In this document: positions 51,766 through 64,000 of the stretch, piece by piece
How the letters are laid out: the number at the start of each line of letters is the position of its first letter
Numbering within the stretch: position 1 is the stretch's first letter
Source: Viola odorata
Lineage: Eukaryota; Streptophyta; Magnoliopsida; Malpighiales; Violaceae
Direction of reading: 5' to 3'
Length of the DNA: 64,000 nucleotides
Assembly: GCA_963691705.1 (NCBI GenBank)
Contig: OY829546.1
Coordinates: forward strand, 29,668,040 to 29,732,039
Notes under the pieces: generated by a model
Told to the model about the DNA's origin: nothing
Seen by the model: the letters and a program-made list of their open reading frames with translations, nothing else
Database searches by the model: none
Position numbers and translations under genes: made by a program

Positions 51766-52919
51766 TTGGTGGACTGATTTTGTGACTCTAATTGACACAA
51801 CGAAAAAAGTAAAGGATAGTTACCAAACTTGAACGCCTTGAGCTCCGCTACTAACTGATAAGGCTCCAGTCGCCTAGAGACTTAGCAATGAAATTGTGAT
51901 CTAGTTCAAAGCTTGGATTTCGAATGCGGAAACATAACTCAAAGAAAACCGTGAAACTCCAACACTGAGAGCTTTTGGCACTTCACGTCGAATCCCTTGA
52001 GGTTCTTGTGTCAAACCGATGAATCTCCAAGACTGGGTGCTCTTGGCAATTCAAAGACGAATGACTCAATAGATAGCAACATCGGGCTTTACTTGTGGCT
52101 ACTCTCAGCTTGCGATACTAGGAATAGAACAAGGTTCCAAAGGAACGGTTTATGAGGACGCACCTCTCAAAGACAAAGTCTCGTTCTTTTTCCAAAAATA
52201 TCATAGATTATTTTATTCATACGGCAAGGCCTTTAAATAGGCTAGGAAAATTACAAACTTAGAAATAAATAATTCCTAAACAGATAATTCCTAAATAGAT
52301 AATTCCTAAATAAATAATTCCTAAATAAATAATCCCTAAATAAATAATCCCTAAATAAGCCAAAACTCTATATAGTAATTAAAAATACATAAAATAGGAA
52401 ATATTAATCCATACCCTCCTTTGCCAAACCCTAGTCGTCGCCAAACCCTAGCCGACTTGGGCTTTCTGGTGCGCCTATGCGTGCGCTCTGCTTGGCCCAC
52501 GCGGCTTGCGATACGAGGATCGTATGATCCCCTCCCTCTTATCAAAGGTTCGCCCTCGAATCTCATTCTGCATAGGGGTTGTATCGCAATCCCTCTTAGC
52601 ATCAAGCCTTGCTTCTGCCATCTTTATTCACCTAAATCAAACTTAACACAAGAAAGTGGAAATCTATTTTCGGCGAACACAGTTTAGTAAACCAAGCACA
52701 ACTTTTGATTCCGATGTCCGAATTGCTTGATTCTTCTTGATTTAGATTCCTAACAGATACGGCTTTCCAAGGAGCTAAGATTCACTGAAATTGGACTCCA
52801 ATAGGTATGTATTGAAATATGATTTCGAGACTAACACTTTTGTGGACTGTTTTTGTGACTCTTTTGGGACTCTTCTCGTGACTTAAATAAAAGACTCAAA
52901 ATAGAAAAGTAATGACACT
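51766..52919. repeat. Satellite monomer 46 (1154 bp)
   Basis: Ordinary start, G757, C995; private G1102 in the second 11-bp unit (TTTTGGGACTC). Confidence 0.98.
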
Positions 52920-54073
52920 TTGGTAGACTGATTTTGTGACTCTAATTGACACAACGAAAAAAGTAAAGGATAGTTACCAAACTTGAACGCCTTGAGCTCC
53001 GCTACTAACTGATAAGGCTCCAGTCGCCTAGAGACTTAGCAATGAAATTGTGATCTAGTTCAAAGCTTGGATTTCGAATGCGGAAACATAACTCAAAGAA
53101 AACCGTGAAACTCCAACACTGAGAGCTTTTGGCACTTCACGTCGAATCCCTTGAGGTTCTTGTGTCAAACCGATGAATCTCCAAGACTGGGTGCTCTTGG
53201 CAATTCAAAGACGAATGACTCAATAGATAGCAACATCGGGCTTTACTTGTGGCTACTCTCAGCTTGCGATACTAGGAATAGAACAAGGTTCCAAAGGAAC
53301 GGTTTATGAGGACGCACCTCTCAAAGACAAAGTCTCGTTCTTTTTCCAAAAATATCATAGATTATTTTATTCATACGGCAAGGCCTTTAAATAGGCTAGG
53401 AAAATTACAAACTTAGAAATAAATAATTCCTAAACAGATAATTCCTAAATAGATAATTCCTAAATAAATAATTCCTAAATAAATAATCCCTAAATAAATA
53501 ATCCCTAAATAAGCCAAAACTCTATATAGTAATTAAAAATACATAAAATAGGAAATATTAATCCATACCCTCCTTTGCCAAACCCTAGTCGTCGCCAAAC
53601 CCTAGCCGACTTGGGCTTTCTGGTGCGCCTATGCGTGCGCTCTGCTTGGCCCACGCGGCTTGCGATACGAGGATCGTATGATCCCCTCCCTCTTATCAAA
53701 GGTTCGCCCTCGAATCTCATTCTGCATAGGGGTTGTATCGCAATCCCTCTTAGCATCAAGCCTTGCTTCTGCCATCTTTATTCACCTAAATCAAACTTAA
53801 CACAAGAAAGTGGAAATCTATTTTCGGCGAACACAGTTTAGTAAACCAAGCACAACTTTTGATTCCTATGTCCGAATTGCTTGATTCTTCTTGATTTAGA
53901 TTCCTAACAGATAGGGCTTTCCAAGGAGCTAAGATTCACTGAAATTGGACTCCAATAGGTATGTATTGAAATATGATTTCGAGACTAACACTTTTGTGGA
54001 CTGTTTTTGTGACTCTTTTGTGACTCTTCTCGTGACTTAAATAAAAGACTCAAAATAGAAAAGTAATGACACT
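52920..54073. repeat. Satellite monomer 47 (1154 bp)
   Basis: A6 start, G757, T948 end. Confidence 0.98.
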
Positions 54074-55227
54074 TTAGTGGACTGATTTTGTGACTCTAAT
54101 TGACACAACGAAAAAAGTAAAGGATAGTTACCAAACTTGAACGCCTTGAGCTCCGCTACTAACTGATAAGGCTCCAGTCGCCTAGAGACTTAGCAATGAA
54201 ATTGTGATCTAGTTCAAAGCTTGGATTTCGAATGCGGAAACATAACTCAAAGAAAACCGTGAAACTCCAACACTGAGAGCTTTTGGCACTTCACGTCGAA
54301 TCCCTTGAGGTTCTTGTGTCAAACCGATGAATCTCCAAGACTGGGTGCTCTTGGCAATTCAAAGACGAATGACTCAATAGATAGCAACATCGGGCTTTAC
54401 TTGTGGCTACTCTCAGCTTGCGATACTAGGAATAGAACAAGGTTCCAAAGGAACGGTTTATGAGGACGCACCTCTCAAAGACAAAGTCTCGTTCTTTTTC
54501 CAAAAATATCATAGATTATTTTATTCATACGGCAAGGCCTTTAAATAGGCTAGGAAAATTACAAACTTAGAAATAAATAATTCCTAAACAGATAATTCCT
54601 AAATAGATAATTCCTAAATAAATAATTCCTAAATAAATAATCCCTAAATAAATAATCCCTAAATAAGCCAAAACTCTATATAGTAATTAAAAATACATAA
54701 AATAGGAAATATTAATCCATACCCTCCTTTGCCAAACCCTAGTCGTCGCCAAACCCTAGCCGACTTGGGCTTTCTGGTGCGCCTATGCGTGCGCTCTGCT
54801 TGGCCCACGCGGCTTGCGATACGAGGATCGTATGATCCCCTCCCTCTTATCAAAGGTTCGCCCTCGAATCTCATTCTGCATAGGGGTTGTATCGCAATCC
54901 CTCTTAGCATCAAGCCTTGCTTCTGCCATCTTTATTCACCTAAATCAAACTTAACACAAGAAAGTGGAAATCTATTTTCGGCGAACACAGTTTAGTAAAC
55001 CAAGCACAACTTTTGATTCCGATGTCCGAATTGCTTGATTCTTCTTGATTTAGATTCCTAACAGATACGGCTTTCCAAGGAGCTAAGATTCACTGAAATT
55101 GGACTCCAATAGGTATGTATTGAAATATGATTTCGAGACTAACACTTTTGTGGACTGTTTTTGTGACTCTTTTGTGACTCTTCTCGTGACTTAAATAAAA
55201 GACTCAAAATAGAAAAGTAATGACACT
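54074..55227. repeat. Satellite monomer 48 (1154 bp)
   Basis: A3 start, G757, C995: same states as monomer 42. Confidence 0.98.
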
Positions 55228-56381
55228 TTGGTAGACTGATTTTGTGACTCTAATTGACACAACGAAAAAAGTAAAGGATAGTTACCAAACTTGAACGCCT
55301 TGAGCTCCGCTACTAACTGATAAGGCTCCAGTCGCCTAGAGACTTAGCAATGAAATTGTGATCTAGTTCAAAGCTTGGATTTCGAATGCGGAAACATAAC
55401 TCAAAGAAAACCGTGAAACTCCAACACTGAGAGCTTTTGGCACTTCACGTCGAATCCCTTGAGGTTCTTGTGTCAAACCGATGAATCTCCAAGACTGGGT
55501 GCTCTTGGCAATTCAAAGACGAATGACTCAATAGATAGCAACATCGGGCTTTACTTGTGGCTACTCTCAGCTTGCGATACTAGGAATAGAACAAGGTTCC
55601 AAAGGAACGGTTTATGAGGACGCACCTCTCAAAGACAAAGTCTCGTTCTTTTTCCAAAAATATCATAGATTATTTTATTCATACGGCAAGGCCTTTAAAT
55701 AGGCTAGGAAAATTACAAACTTAGAAATAAATAATTCCTAAACAGATAATTCCTAAATAGATAATTCCTAAATAAATAATTCCTAAATAAATAATCCCTA
55801 AATAAATAATCCCTAAATAAGCCAAAACTCTATATAGTAATTAAAAATACATAAAATAGGAAATATTAATCCATACCCTCCTTTGCCAAACCCTAGTCGT
55901 CGCCAAACCCTAGCCGACTTGGGCTTTCTGGTGCGCCTATGCGTGCGCTCTGCTTGGCCCACGCGGCTTGCGATACGAGGATCGTATGATCCCCTCCCTC
56001 TTATCAAAGGTTCGCCCTCGAATCTCATTCTGCATAGGGGTTGTATCGCAATCCCTCTTAGCATCAAGCCTTGCTTCTGCCATCTTTATTCACCTAAATC
56101 AAACTTAACACAAGAAAGTGGAAATCTATTTTCGGCGAACACAGTTTAGTAAACCAAGCACAACTTTTGATTCCGATGTCCGAATTGCTTGATTCTTCTT
56201 GATTTAGATTCCTAACAGATAGGGCTTTCCAAGGAGCTAAGATTCACTGAAATTGGACTCCAATAGGTATGTATTGAAATATGATTTCGAGACTAACACT
56301 TTTGTGGACTGTTTTTGTGACTCTTTTGTGACTCTTCTCGTGACTTAAATAAAAGACTCAAAATAGAAAAGTAATGACACT
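55228..56381. repeat. Satellite monomer 49 (1154 bp)
   Basis: A6 start, G757, G948, G995. Confidence 0.98.
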
Positions 56382-57535
56382 TTGGTGGACTGATTTTGTG
56401 ACTCTAATTGACACAACGAAAAAAGTAAAGGATAGTTACCAAACTTGAACGCCTTGAGCTCCGCTACTAACTGATAAGGCTCCAGTCGCCTAGAGACTTA
56501 GCAATGAAATTGTGATCTAGTTCAAAGCTTGGATTTCGAATGCGGAAACATAACTCAAAGAAAACCGTGAAACTCCAACACTGAGAGCTTTTGGCACTTC
56601 ACGTCGAATCCCTTGAGGTTCTTGTGTCAAACCGATGAATCTCCAAGACTGGGTGCTCTTGGCAATTCAAAGACGAATGACTCAATAGATAGCAACATCG
56701 GGCTTTACTTGTGGCTACTCTCAGCTTGCGATACTAGGAATAGAACAAGGTTCTAAAGGAACGGTTTATGAGGACGCACCTCTCAAAGACAAAGTCTCGT
56801 TCTTTTTCCAAAAATATCATAGATTATTTTATTCATACGGCAAGGCCTTTAAATAGGCTAGGAAAATTACAAACTTAGAAATAAATAATTCCTAAACAGA
56901 TAATTCCTAAATAAATAATTCCTAAATAAATAATTCCTAAATAAATAATCCCTAAATAAATAATCCCTAAATAAGCCAAAACTCTATATAGTAATTAAAA
57001 ATACATAAAATAGGAAATATTAATCCATACCCTCCTTTGCCAAACCCTAGTCGTCGCCAAACCCTAGCCGACTTGGGCTTTCTGGTGCGCCTATGCGTGC
57101 GCTCTGCTTGGCCCACGCGGCTTGCGATACGAGGATCGTATGATCCCCTCCCTCTTATCAAAGGTTCGCCCTCGAATCTCATTCTGCATAGGGGTTGTAT
57201 CGCAATCCCTCTTAGCATCAAGCCTTGCTTCTGCCATCTTTATTCACCTAAATCAAACTTAACACAAGAAAGTGGAAATCTATTTTCGGCGAACACAGTT
57301 TAGTAAACCAAGCACAACTTTTGATTCCGATGTCCGAATTGCTTGATTCTTCTTGATTTAGATTCCTAACAGATACGGCTTTCCAAGGAGCTAAGATTCA
57401 CTGAAATTGGACTCCAATAGGTATGTATTGAAATATGATTTCGAGACTAACACTTTTGTGGACTGTTTTTGTGACTCTTTTGTGACTCTTCTCGTGACTT
57501 AAATAAAAGACTCAAAATAGAAAAGTAATGACACT
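56382..57535. repeat. Satellite monomer 50 (1154 bp)
   Basis: Ordinary start, G757, C995. Two private changes in the usually invariant core: T373, which breaks the GTTCC/GGAAC hairpin, and A533 in the minisatellite. Confidence 0.98.
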
Positions 57536-58689
57536 TTGGTAGACTGATTTTGTGACTCTAATTGACACAACGAAAAAAGTAAAGGATAGTTACCAAACTT
57601 GAACGCCTTGAGCTCCGCTACTAACTGATAAGGCTCCAGTCGCCTAGAGACTTAGCAATGAAATTGTGATCTAGTTCAAAGCTTGGATTTCGAATGCGGA
57701 AACATAACTCAAAGAAAACCGTGAAACTCCAACACTGAGAGCTTTTGGCACTTCACGTCGAATCCCTTGAGGTTCTTGTGTCAAACCGATGAATCTCCAA
57801 GACTGGGTGCTCTTGGCAATTCAAAGACGAATGACTCAATAGATAGCAACATCGGGCTTTACTTGTGGCTACTCTCAGCTTGCGATACTAGGAATAGAAC
57901 AAGGTTCCAAAGGAACGGTTTATGAGGACGCACCTCTCAAAGACAAAGTCTCGTTCTTTTTCCAAAAATATCATAGATTATTTTATTCATACGGCAAGGC
58001 CTTTAAATAGGCTAGGAAAATTACAAACTTAGAAATAAATAATTCCTAAACAGATAATTCCTAAATAGATAATTCCTAAATAAATAATTCCTAAATAAAT
58101 AATCCCTAAATAAATAATCCCTAAATAAGCCAAAACTCTATATAGTAATTAAAAATACATAAAATAGGAAATATTAATCCATACCCTCCTTTGCCAAACC
58201 CTAGTCGTCGCCAAACCCTAGCCGACTTGGGCTTTCTGGTGCGCCTATGCGTGCGCTCTGCTTGGCCCACGCGGCTTGCGATACGAGGATCGTATGATCC
58301 CCTCCCTCTTATCAAAGGTTCGCCCTCGAATCTCATTCTGCATAGGGGTTGTATCGCAATCCCTCTTAGCATCAAGCCTTGCTTCTGCCATCTTTATTCA
58401 CCTAAATCAAACTTAACACAAGAAAGTGGAAATCTATTTTCGGCGAACACAGTTTAGTAAACCAAGCACAACTTTTGATTCCGATGTCCGAATTGCTTGA
58501 TTCTTCTTGATTTAGATTCCTAACAGATAGGGCTTTCCAAGGAGCTAAGATTCACTGAAATTGGACTCCAATAGGTATGTATTGAAATATGATTTCGAGA
58601 CTAACACTTTTGTGGACTGTTTTTGTGACTCTTTTGTGACTCTTCTCGTGACTTAAATAAAAGACTCAAAATAGAAAAGTAATGACACT
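57536..58689. repeat. Satellite monomer 51 (1154 bp)
   Basis: A6 start, G757, two 11-bp units. Last G757 unit. Confidence 0.98.
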
Positions 58690-59832
58690 TTGGTGGACTG
58701 ATTTTGTGACTCTAATTGACACAACGAAAAAAGTAAAGGATAGTTACCAAACTTGAACGCCTTGAGCTCCGCTACTAACTGATAAGGCTCCAGTCGCCTA
58801 GAGACTTAGCAATGAAATTGTGATCTAGTTCAAAGCTTGGATTTCGAATGCGGAAACATAACTCAAAGAAAACCGTGAAACTCCAACACTGAGAGCTTTT
58901 GGCACTTCACGTCGAATCCCTTGAGGTTCTTGTGTCAAACCGATGAATCTCCAAGACTGGGTGCTCTTGGCAATTCAAAGACGAATGACTCAATAGATAG
59001 CAACATCAGGCTTTACTTGTGGCTACTCTCAGCTTGCGATACTAGGAATAGAACAAGGTTCCAAAGGAACGGTTTATGAGGACGCACCTCTCAAAGACAA
59101 AGTCTCGTTCTTTTTCCAAAAATATCATAGATTATTTTATTCATACGGCAAGGCCTTTAAATAGGCTAGGAAAATTACAAACTTAGAAATAAATAATTCC
59201 TAAACAGATAATTCCTAAATAGATAATTCCTAAATAAATAATTCCTAAATAAATAATCCCTAAATAAATAATCCCTAAATAAGCCAAAACTCTATATAGT
59301 AATTAAAAATACATAAAATAGGAAATATTAATCCATACCCTCCTTTGCCAAACCCTAGTCGTCGCCAAACCCTAGCCGACTTGGGCTTTCTGGTGCGCCT
59401 ATGCGTGCGCTCTGCTTGGCCCACGCGGCTTGCGATACGAGGATCCTATGATCCCCTCCCTCTTATCAAAGGTTCGCCCTCGAATCTCATTCTGCATAGG
59501 GGTTGTATCGCAATCCCTCTTAGCATCAAGCCTTGCTTCTGCCATCTTTATTCACCTAAATCAAACTTAACACAAGAAAGTGGAAATCTATTTTCGGCGA
59601 ACACAGTTTAGTAAACCAAGCAAAACTTTTGATTCCGATGTCCGAATTGCTTGATTCTTCTTGATTTAGATTCCTAACAGATAGGGCTTTCCAAGGAGCT
59701 AAGATTCACTGAAATTGGACTCCAATAGGTATGTATTGAAATATGATTTCGAGACTAACACTTTTGTGGACTGTTTTTGTGACTCTTCTCGTGACTTAAA
59801 TAAAAGACTCAAAATAGAAAAGTAATGACACT
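58690..59832. repeat. Satellite monomer 52 (1143 bp)
   Basis: Has A319 of the D haplotype without any of the other D changes; C757; private A934; single 11-bp unit. Confidence 0.98.
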
Positions 59833-60975
59833 TTGGTGGACTGATTTTGTGACTCTAATTGACACAACGAAAAAAGTAAAGGATAGTTACCAAACTTGAA
59901 CGCCTTGAGCTCCGCTACTAACTGATAAGGCTCCAGTCGCCTAGAGACTTAGCAATGAAATTGTGATCTAGTTCAAAGCTTGGATTTCGAATGCGGAAAC
60001 ATAACTCAAAGAAAACCGTGAAACTCCAACACTGAGAGCTTTTGGCACTTCACGTCGAATCCCTTGAGGTTCTTGTGTCAAACCGATGAATCTCCAAGAC
60101 TGGGTGCTCTTGGCAATTCAAAGACGAATGACTCAATAGATAGCAACATCGGGCTTTACTTGTGGCTACTCTCAGCTTGCGATACTAGGAATAGAACAAG
60201 GTTCCAAAGGAACGGTTTATGAGGACGCACCTCTCAAAGACAAAGTCTCGTTCTTTTTCCAAAAATATCATAGATTATTTTATTCATACGGCAAGGCCTT
60301 TAAATAGGCTAGGAAAATTACAAACTTAGAAATAAATAATTCCTAAACAGATAATTCCTAAATAGATAATTCCTAAATAAATAATTCCTAAATAAATAAT
60401 CCCTAAATAAATAATCCCTAAATAAGCCAAAACTCTATATAGTAATTAAAAATACATAAAATAGGAAATATTAATCCATACCCTCCTTTGCCAAACCCTA
60501 GTCGTCGCCAAACCCTAGCCGACTTGGGCTTTCTGGTGCGCCTATGCGTGCGCTCTGCTTGGCCCACGCGGCTTGCGATACGAGGATCCTATGATCCCCT
60601 CCCTCTTATCAAAGGTTCGCCCTCGAATCTCATTCTGCATAGGGGTTGTATCGCAATCCCTCTTAGCATCAAGCCTTGCTTCTGCCATCTTTATTCACCT
60701 AAATCAAACTTAACACAAGAAAGTGGAAATCTATTTTCGGCGAACACAGTTTAGTAAACCAAGCACAACTTTTGATTCCGATGTCCGAATTGCTTGATTC
60801 TTCTTGATTTAGATTCCTAACAGATAGGGCTTTCCAAGGAGCTAAGATTCACTGAAATTGGACTCCAATAGGTATGTATTGAAATATGATTTCGAGACTA
60901 ACACTTTTGTGGACTGTTTTTGTGACTCTTCTCGTGACTTAAATAAAAGACTCAAAATAGAAAAGTAATGACACT
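59833..60975. repeat. Satellite monomer 53 (1143 bp)
   Basis: Short-subfamily consensus, as in monomers 19-22. Confidence 0.98.
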
Positions 60976-62118
60976 TTGGTGGACTGATTTTGTGACTCTA
61001 ATTGACACAACGAAAAAAGTAAAGGATAGTTACCAAACTTGAACGCCTTGAGCTCCGCTACTAACTGATAAGGCTCCAGTCGCCTAGAGACTTAGCAATG
61101 AAATTGTGATCTAGTTCAAAGCTTGGATTTCGAATGCGGAAACATAACTCAAAGAAAACCGTGAAACTCCAACACTGAGAGCTTTTGGCACTTCACGTCG
61201 AATCCCTTGAGGTTCTTGTGTCAAACCGATGAATCTCCAAGACTGGGTGCTCTTGGCAATTCAAAGACGAATGACTCAATAGATAGCAACATCGGGCTTT
61301 ACTTGTGGCTACTCTCAGCTTGCGATACTAGGAATAGAACAAGGTTCCAAAGGAACGGTTTATGAGGACGCACCTCTCAAAGACAAAGTCTCGTTCTTTT
61401 TCCAAAAATATCATAGATTATTTTATTCATACGGCAAGGCCTTTAAATAGGCTAGGAAAATTACAAACTTAGAAATAAATAATTCCTAAACAGATAATTC
61501 CTAAATAGATAATTCCTAAATAAATAATTCCTAAATAAATAATCCCTAAATAAATAATCCCTAAATAAGCCAAAACTCTATATAGTAATTAAAAATACAT
61601 AAAATAGGAAATATTAATCCATACCCTCCTTTGCCAAACCCTAGTCGTCGCCAAACCCTAGCCGACTTGGGCTTTCTGGTGCGCCTATGCGTGCGCTCTG
61701 CTTGGCCCACGCGGCTTGCGATACGAGGATCCTATGATCCCCTCCCTCTTATCAAAGGTTCGCCCTCGAATCTCATTCTGCATAGGGGTTGTATCGCAAT
61801 CCCTCTTAGCATCAAGCCTTGCTTCTGCCATCTTTATTCACCTAAATCAAACTTAACACAAGAAAGTGGAAATCTATTTTCGGCGAACACAGTTTAGTAA
61901 ACCAAGCACAACTTTTGATTCCGATGTCCGAATTGCTTGATTCTTCTTGATTTAGATTCCTAACAGATAGGGCTTTCCAAGGAGCTAAGATTCACTGAAA
62001 TTGGACTCCAATAGGTATGTATTGAAATATGATTTCGAGACTAACACTTTTGTGGACTGTTTTTGTGACTCTTCTCGTGACTTAAATAAAAGACTCAAAA
62101 TAGAAAAGTAATGACACT
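60976..62118. repeat. Satellite monomer 54 (1143 bp)
   Basis: Short-subfamily consensus. Confidence 0.98.
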
Positions 62119-63261
62119 TTGGTGGACTGATTTTGTGACTCTAATTGACACAACGAAAAAAGTAAAGGATAGTTACCAAACTTGAACGCCTTGAGCTCCG
62201 CTACTAACTGATAAGGCTCCAGTCGCCTAGAGACTTAGCAATGAAATTGTGATCTAGTTCAAAGCTTGGATTTCGAATGCGGAAACATAACTCAAAGAAA
62301 ACCGTGAAACTCCAACACTGAGAGCTTTTGGCACTTCACGTCGAATCCCTTGAGGTTCTTGTGTCAAACCGATGAATCTCCAAGACTGGGTGCTCTTGGC
62401 AATTCAAAGACGAATGACTCAATAGATAGCAACATCGGGCTTTACTTGTGGCTACTCTCAGCTTGCGATACTAGGAATAGAACAAGGTTCCAAAGGAACG
62501 GTTTATGAGGACGCACCTCTCAAAGACAAAGTCTCGTTCTTTTTCCAAAAATATCATAGATTATTTTATTCATACGGCAAGGCCTTTAAATAGGCTAGGA
62601 AAATTACAAACTTAGAAATAAATAATTCCTAAACAGATAATTCCTAAATAGATAATTCCTAAATAAATAATTCCTAAATAAATAATCCCTAAATAAATAA
62701 TCCCTAAATAAGCCAAAACTCTATATAGTAATTAAAAATACATAAAATAGGAAATATTAATCCATACCCTCCTTTGCCAAACCCTAGTCGTCGCCAAACC
62801 CTAGCCGACTTGGGCTTTCTGGTGCGCCTATGCGTGCGCTCTGCTTGGCCCACGCGGCTTGCGATACGAGGATCCTATGATCCCCTCCCTCTTATCAAAG
62901 GTTCGCCCTCGAATCTCATTCTGCATAGGGGTTGTATCGCAATCCCTCTTAGCATCAAGCCTTGCTTCTGCCATCTTTATTCACCTAAATCAAACTTAAC
63001 ACAAGAAAGTGGAAATCTATTTTCGGCGAACACAGTTTAGTAAACCAAGCACAACTTTTGATTCCGATGTCCGAATTGCTTGATTCTTCTTGATTTAGAT
63101 TCCTAACAGATAGGGCTTTCCAAGGAGCTAAGATTCACTGAAATTGGACTCCAATAGGTATGTATTGAAATATGATTTCGAGACTAACACTTTTGTGGAC
63201 TGTTTTTGTGACTCTTCTCGTGACTTAAATAAAAGACTCAAAATAGAAAAGTAATGACACT
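62119..63261. repeat. Satellite monomer 55 (1143 bp)
   Basis: Short-subfamily consensus. Confidence 0.98.
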
Positions 63262-64000
63262 TTGGTGGACTGATTTTGTGACTCTAATTGACACAACGAA
63301 AAAAGTAAAGGATAGTTACCAAACTTGAACGCCTTGAGCTCCGCTACTAACTGATAAGGCTCCAGTCGCCTAGAGACTTAGCAATGAAATTGTGATCTAG
63401 TTCAAAGCTTGGATTTCGAATGCGGAAACATAACTCAAAGAAAACCGTGAAACTCCAACACTGAGAGCTTTTGGCACTTCACGTCGAATCCCTTGAGGTT
63501 CTTGTGTCAAACCGATGAATCTCCAAGACTGGGTGCTCTTGGCAATTCAAAGACGAATGACTCAATAGATAGCAACATCGGGCTTTACTTGTGGCTACTC
63601 TCAGCTTGCGATACTAGGAATAGAACAAGGTTCCAAAGGAACGGTTTATGAGGACGCACCTCTCAAAGACAAAGTCTCGTTCTTTTTCCAAAAATATCAT
63701 AGATTATTTTATTCATACGGCAAGGCCTTTAAATAGGCTAGGAAAATTACAAACTTAGAAATAAATAATTCCTAAACAGATAATTCCTAAATAGATAATT
63801 CCTAAATAAATAATTCCTAAATAAATAATCCCTAAATAAATAATCCCTAAATAAGCCAAAACTCTATATAGTAATTAAAAATACATAAAATAGGAAATAT
63901 TAATCCATACCCTCCTTTGCCAAACCCTAGTCGTCGCCAAACCCTAGCCGACTTGGGCTTTCTGGTGCGCCTATGCGTGCGCTCTGCTTGGCCCACGCGG
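63262..64000. repeat. Satellite monomer 56 (first 739 bp, cut by window end)
   Basis: Matches the common consensus up to p739. The diagnostic p757 and the 11-bp region lie beyond the window, so its subfamily cannot be told. Confidence 0.97.

Larger units (their letters stand above)
51766..58689. repeat. Second dimeric higher-order repeat (C995 unit + A6 unit; monomers 46-51)
   Basis: Units 46, 48 and 50 have C995 and are each followed by a unit starting with A6 (47, 49, 51), giving three copies at exactly 2308-bp spacing. Monomers 42-43 carry the same junction as an isolated dimer outside this run. Confidence 0.85.
1..64000. repeat. Long-monomer tandem satellite array (1143/1154-bp units, 55 complete + 1 partial)
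   Basis: The sequence starting at base 1 recurs at 1155, 2309, 3463 and so on to 63262 without any interruption. Units differ from one another by a handful of substitutions and by four kinds of small indel: an 11-bp unit gained or lost near the 3' end, a 6/7-A run near the start, a 19-bp duplication in monomer 27, and a 1-bp net gain in monomer 34. The monomer boundary used here is arbitrary, set by the window start. No array edge, transposon insertion, inversion or unrelated spacer is present. Homogeneity of this kind is typical of satellites kept alike by unequal exchange or conversion. Base composition, telobox motifs and LTR-like non-coding texture point to a plant genome. Variant positions below are written pN, counted in monomer 1. 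Confidence 0.99.

Noticed and set aside
1..64000. CRISPR-like array
   Set aside because: There are no short repeats separated by unique spacers and no cas genes. The whole 1.15-kb unit repeats.

Overview
The whole window is one uninterrupted head-to-tail satellite array. It holds 55 complete monomers of about 1.15 kb and a 739-bp start of a 56th. The array enters at base 1 and leaves at base 64000, so neither flank is visible. No protein-coding gene, rRNA, tRNA, CRISPR array or complete transposon could be supported. The open frames that recur every monomer are by-products of the repeat.

The organism is most likely a plant, probably a eudicot. Each monomer carries four Arabidopsis-type telomere-like heptamers (two AAACCCTA teloboxes and two CCCTAAA), TATA-like A/T-rich stretches, and a general look of decayed LTR-retroelement non-coding sequence. 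A long-monomer, retroelement-derived satellite fits centromeric, pericentromeric or subtelomeric heterochromatin. This is inference: no cen-histone or telomere data can be read from sequence.

Monomer anatomy (pN = position N counted in monomer 1, where p1 = window base 1): p1-110 A-rich start with a variable segment; p181-295 an old imperfect internal duplication; p369-381 a short hairpin; p462-476 a TATA-like stretch; p510-594 a 15-bp minisatellite; p658-691 two telobox copies 17 bp apart; p741-824 nested inverted repeats around the G/C polymorphism p757; p710-856 a 48-codon minus-strand frame with a good plant start context; p961-980 a 10-bp short repeat; p1086-1107 two 11-bp units, one of which is lost in 21 monomers.

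Layout: monomers 1-9 (1-10386) are G757 with CT at p978-979. Monomers 10-14 (10387-16157) are a 5771-bp five-monomer block whose first part recurs as monomers 15-18, with a crossover that can be mapped inside monomer 13. Monomers 18-22, 25-32 and 52-55 are runs of BamHI-positive (C757) units with the 11-bp deletion, 1143 bp long, almost without differences. Monomers 33-40 form a dimeric higher-order repeat marked by a diverged junction haplotype (called D). Monomers 42-51 carry a second two-monomer alternation (C995 then A6). Lengths add up exactly: 32 x 1154, 2 x 1155, 19 x 1143, 1 x 1144 and 1 x 1162 = 63261 bp, followed by the partial unit. The interest lies in the recombination history that can be read monomer by monomer: unequal crossover, short-range homogenisation, mosaic units and CpG decay.
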